Shown here one piece after another: positions 61,170-64,000 of a DNA stretch of 64,000 nucleotides. The DNA lies in assembly GCA_017643365.1 (NCBI GenBank), contig JAEPNO010000013.1, positions 1 to 64,000 of the forward strand. The letters are read 5' to 3'. Both the position numbers and the translations under genes were made by a program. Each line of letters starts with the position of its first letter. The first letter of the stretch is position 1. The notes beneath the pieces are model-generated. The model saw nothing but the letters and a program-made list of their open reading frames with translations, searched no databases and had not been told where the DNA came from. This stretch comes from Balneolaceae bacterium (lineage in GTDB: Bacteria; Bacteroidota; Rhodothermia; Balneolales; Balneolaceae).

Positions 61170-62567
61170 TTAAGAAAATGGGCCACATACCAAAGCTTTT
61201 TTTACTCCGGGTGCTAAATATTCAATTCCACGAATTAACTGGTCATCGCCAAGTAGAATTTCTGCGATCTGTCCGCTGTATTTGATGGCAGTTTCGCGCA
61301 TAAAACCCATCATTGGCCAACCCCATAATGCAGAGAATAAAATCCCGTTTTCTTCAAAGTAAGGATTAGTGAGGTAAGTGCATTCTATTACGTTTTCAAC
61401 TGCACTTCGATTGGTCGCTGAGCCACCTATTAAATCGATTACAACTGTTCCTTTTTCAAGTAATTGTTGGGTGTGATTTTTAGTGATCAAAAAGTTTTTA
61501 CCGCGCAAATGTTTAGGTTGCTCAGCACCGTTTATAATGAGGTCAGCATCTTGTATATAAGATTCGATACGATCGGCTGCAGTTTGATGTTTTCCTAACA
61601 CACGAATTTCTTTTACACCGGCATCGTAGCATTCGTGGATGGCGCCCATCCCAACATTGCCATAACCCAATACAGTTACAATAGCTTCAGAAGGTTGCAA
61701 TGCTTTAGTGCTATTCGTTTTCAGTAATTCTAAGCCATAGCGAGCTCCGGCGCGACCTGTTTCGTGTAAAGCCTCAATTTTTCTTTTCCCAAATTCCGGA
61801 GCGGGATTCACATGGCGGTAATATTTTAAAGCCTCTTTTCCGTGTTGTTCAACAAATTCATTAACATCATAATATCGAACAGAATGTTCTTCTAATGTTG
61901 TGATTAGTGAAGGTGCGTCGCTAATAGTTGAAGAATCGAAAACCACGCGGATTTGTTCATTTAGCTCACCCAAATCTTCGATGTTTCCATCAACATGATG
62001 TAGCACTAGACTAAATGGATTGTGGTTCATTAGTCGGCGAATTACACCCGACATCTTAGTATTGTACCCGATCACATGAAATTGATCTCGATCAATACCT
62101 GCAATTCGTAGGTCCATCTCAACACAATTGTCTGCTGCCATTAATCCCAGAACCAGTTCTTTAGGTTGCTTTTCGGGCGATTGCACCACGTTTTCCATTG
62201 CAATTACATTGATTTTATGCTCCTCAAGTAATTTTGCTCGCTCAGGAAAAGAATGAAAATGTGCCATGCAAAAGAGTGTACTTCCGGCTTTCATTTTTGG
62301 GATGCTTTCCATCGCCGGACCTTTGAACTTTATGATAAGATCTTTGTTTCGGTACAACTCATCATGGGTAACGATAGAAGCACCAACTTGTAAATATTCT
62401 TGGTTTGAGAAACCAACACCTTCTCCCGCGCCGTCTTCTACTTCCACTTTGCAGCCGGCAGAAATAAGTTGTTCAACGTCTGATGGAATAAGCGCCACAC
62501 GTTTTTCAAGCGCACCCGGATTTTCAGGTGATTCTACTTCTTTAGCTAAACCGATTGATTTGTACAT
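61170..62567 (-). CDS. Alanine dehydrogenase/pyridine nucleotide transhydrogenase family protein
   Basis: 465 residues. N-terminal AlaDH/PNT domain: EKRVALIPSDVEQLISAG, EDGAGEGVGFSN. A central NAD-binding domain has VTVLGYGNVGMGAIHE. The long C-terminal part and the absence of a PntB partner argue for a single-polypeptide dehydrogenase rather than transhydrogenase alpha. Exact reaction is unknown. Confidence 0.82.
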   Translation of the reverse strand: MYKSIGLAKEVESPENPGALEKRVALIPSDVEQLISAGCKVEVEDGAGEGVGFSNQEYLQVGASIVTHDELYRNKDLIIKFKGPAMESIPKMKAGSTLFCMAHFHSFPERAKLLEEHKINVIAMENVVQSPEKQPKELVLGLMAADNCVEMDLRIAGIDRDQFHVIGYNTKMSGVIRRLMNHNPFSLVLHHVDGNIEDLGELNEQIRVVFDSSTISDAPSLITTLEEHSVRYYDVNEFVEQHGKEALKYYRHVNPAPEFGKRKIEALHETGRAGARYGLELLKTNSTKALQPSEAIVTVLGYGNVGMGAIHECYDAGVKEIRVLGKHQTAADRIESYIQDADLIINGAEQPKHLRGKNFLITKNHTQQLLEKGTVVIDLIGGSATNRSAVENVIECTYLTNPYFEENGILFSALWGWPMMGFMRETAIKYSGQIAEILLGDDQLIRGIEYLAPGVKKALVCGPFS

Positions 62568-62850
62568 GGTGCTTGTTCTAGGGATTAATTCACTTCTATA
62601 GCATGTACTGTGAATATACTAATGCAAAAGCATTTAAAGTATGTTAAGCGCTATTTGGAATTGGATGATATAAATGGGATATTAAAAACAACAAGTTAAA
62701 GGTCAGGACTCGGTCTTTTAGTACAGTATTTGATTCCCTTCTCTAGTTTGTAAATTAAAATATCCGCACAGCCGATTTAGAATGTAATTCACGAGCTCAT
62801 ATTTTGTGAACAACTGTACCTGTGCAAACAAGTAAATACACGATTTAATA

Positions 62851-63060
62851 ATGGAATACGGTAAAGTAAAATGGTTTAATGACGAAAAAGGATTCGGATT
62901 TATAACCAGAAATGAAGGTGGCAACGATGTGTTTGTACACCGAAATAATGTAGAAAATTTAGCTCACCACGAATCGCTTAAAGATGGCGATGAAGTTGAG
63001 TTTTCAATTACTGAGACCCCTAAAGGGTTAAATGCATCTGAAGTTTACGTTCTCGAATGA
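62851..63060 (+). CDS. cspA: Cold-shock-domain protein
   Basis: 69 residues of a single cold-shock fold. RNP1 is KGFGFI (13-18), RNP2 is DVFVH (26-30), preceded by the canonical GKVKWFN. It binds single-stranded RNA or DNA. The ~280-bp upstream gap leaves room for a long leader, common in this family. A strong terminator follows. Confidence 0.96.
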   Translation: MEYGKVKWFNDEKGFGFITRNEGGNDVFVHRNNVENLAHHESLKDGDEVEFSITETPKGLNASEVYVLE

Positions 63061-63080
63061 ACGTAAGATTTTACACATTA

Positions 63081-63112
63081 AAGCCGCTACTTAATGAGTA
63101 GCGGCTTTTTTT
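63081..63112 (+). terminator. Strong Rho-independent terminator after cold-shock gene
   Basis: AAGCCGCTAC (63081-63090), 7-nt loop, GTAGCGGCTT (63098-63107), then T7 in total. Twenty nt after the stop at 63060. Confidence 0.95.
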
Positions 63113-63119
63113 ATGCTTG

Positions 63120-63482
63120 TTAATCTCGTGCTTTAAAACTTGGGTTTTGAATGATTCCGAACGTGTTGCCAAATGGGTCGATGACCGTAGCTACATAAAC
63201 CTCACCTCCGACATACGTCACTTCTTCGTCGGGAGTTGCGCCCATTTTTAAAAGCATTTCCCATGTCTCATTTATATCGGTAACCCCCCAGTACACCACA
63301 GCACCATCTTTACTGGGAGTGCGCTTTGGGATTAAGCCCAACTCGTATCCTCCTATATCAAAACCGACGTAATAGGGTTCATCAAAATAGGGTTCCTCTT
63401 CTAAAATCGAAGTATACCATTCTTTCGCTTTAGCCAATTCCGGAGCAGGATAAATGACGGTTCTTAGTCCTTTAAAGCTCAT
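63120..63482 (-). CDS. VOC-family (glyoxalase-like) protein
   Basis: 120 residues, one vicinal-oxygen-chelate module pair. It opens FKGLRTVIYPAPELAKAKEW and closes VIDPFGNTFGIIQNP. Substrate unknown. The ATG overlaps the stop of the M14 peptidase gene by ATGA. Confidence 0.87.
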   Translation of the reverse strand: MSFKGLRTVIYPAPELAKAKEWYTSILEEEPYFDEPYYVGFDIGGYELGLIPKRTPSKDGAVVYWGVTDINETWEMLLKMGATPDEEVTYVGGEVYVATVIDPFGNTFGIIQNPSFKARD

Positions 63483-64000
63483 TCTTCAGGTGTTCCTAGA
63501 GTGATTTCTTTTTCAATGTATCCGCCACGCGTTGATAGTACTTTTACTGTGCCTTTAGCACCATCGATACCATTTAGTTTTACAATAAAAACAGCGGTTT
63601 TCGATTCGCCCGGTTCAGTGTATCCTAAATAAACCGTTTTATCGTATAAATCCGGGGTAGTAATTTGGACAGCAGCATCTTCAAAACCTTTAGTGAGTTC
63701 TTCATCAAACTGAAGTTGAACACGGTCTTCCTTTACAATTTTTACTAACTGTGCCTGTTTTAAGGCAACCGGCAAATTTCCTGCGTTCGAAATTTCAACC
63801 TCAATTTGATATGTAGATCCATCGATTTTATTAATATCGATATTCTGTAGTGTGATTTGAGGCAGTTCAAGTGCCATGGCTAAATTAAACAGGGCTTGTT
63901 TTTCTGCCCAGTGTTCGAGCATCCAAGGAGGTCCGTTTTGACCAAAGAATTTTGGATGAAAACCTCCAATTTCTACCGCTCCAAGAGTTGGGTGATCAAA
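63479..64000 (-). CDS. M14-family metallopeptidase, C-terminal part (runs off the window)
   Basis: The frame is open to the right edge, so the true start lies outside. The visible N-terminal part reads DHPTLGAVEIGGFHPKFFG, which carries the M14 catalytic-glutamate region (EIGGF), followed by GPPWMLEHWAEKQALFNLAM. The last ~110 residues form a beta-sandwich (TYQIEVEISNAGNLPVAL), as in M14 peptidases with a C-terminal transthyretin- or CARDB-like domain. Partial gene. Confidence 0.8.
   Translation of the reverse strand, partial: FDHPTLGAVEIGGFHPKFFGQNGPPWMLEHWAEKQALFNLAMALELPQITLQNIDINKIDGSTYQIEVEISNAGNLPVALKQAQLVKIVKEDRVQLQFDEELTKGFEDAAVQITTPDLYDKTVYLGYTEPGESKTAVFIVKLNGIDGAKGTVKVLSTRGGYIEKEITLGTPEE

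Noticed and set aside
61170-62567. PntA subunit of a proton-translocating transhydrogenase
   Set aside because: No pntB gene is adjacent and no C-terminal membrane segments are seen; kept only as AlaDH/PNT family.

Overview
The window looks like chromosomal DNA from a Gram-negative bacterium of the FCB group, most likely the Balneolota (Balneola/Gracilimonas-like); this assignment is inference. The signs are an HmuY lipoprotein paired with a TonB receptor carrying a carboxypeptidase-like plug extension, many outer-membrane or lipoprotein genes, a TamA/TamB pair, several Bacteroidota-type DUF families, moderate AT-richness and mostly weak Shine-Dalgarno sites. No rRNA, tRNA, CRISPR array, phage or recognisable insertion sequence was found.

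Region 1 (1-4 kb) and region 3 (9.3-11.7 kb) hold two related operons of exported proteins of unknown role. Three of the proteins share a middle beta-rich domain and a nearly identical C-terminal helical module. Both operons have the same 36-bp leader, TGTAAC-N24-GTTACA, exactly 27 nt before a TTG start. In each operon one gene is interrupted: a 905-codon frame is cut by two in-frame stops (1288-4002), and another is split by a frameshift lying exactly on three tandem GGGAT pentamers (10086-10100). Losing one pentamer would restore the frame. This family is the most unusual content of the window.

Region 2 (4.1-9.2 kb) is a redox-signalling operon: Kef-type K+/H+ antiporter, UBP-type zinc finger, cyclic-nucleotide-domain histidine kinase, and a response regulator fused to glutaredoxin-like and thioredoxin-reductase-like domains that lack the usual active cysteines. 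Next (11.9-13.5 kb) comes an mhqO/mhqD-like quinone-detoxification pair behind a perfect 24-bp palindrome. A Ste24-type protease, a PIN toxin-antitoxin pair and a trans-sulfuration enzyme follow. A second soluble histidine kinase/response regulator pair then sits with a DASS transporter and an O/P-type porin (16.5-21.1 kb).

From 21 to 26.6 kb are DUF58, SDR, an OmpR-type two-component system, an aquaporin, a small membrane protein and MmcQ/YjbR. From 26.6 to 35.7 kb are three consecutive beta-propeller secreted proteins and a heme-uptake operon (tonB receptor then a tandem-duplicated HmuY). From 35.8 to 43.1 kb are small conserved genes, a metal-handling group (DUF411, SCO1, PCuAC, CDF exporter) and an M14 peptidase. 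A 1.3-kb block of intergenic repeats at 38.0-39.3 kb surrounds a GIY-YIG nuclease gene.

TamA/TamB (43.2-49.7 kb) is followed by another intergenic palindromic repeat family, then a metallo-hydrolase, YitT, a GroES-like protein, an SDR/VOC pair, a phospholipase D-like enzyme, small membrane proteins, DUF2461 and YdeI-like genes. A sugar-catabolism operon (MFS permease, Gfo/Idh/MocA dehydrogenase, TIM-barrel isomerase) lies at 56.9-60.5 kb. The window closes with an AlaDH/PNT-family enzyme, a cold-shock protein with a clear terminator, a VOC protein and the C-terminal part of an M14 metallopeptidase running off the right edge.
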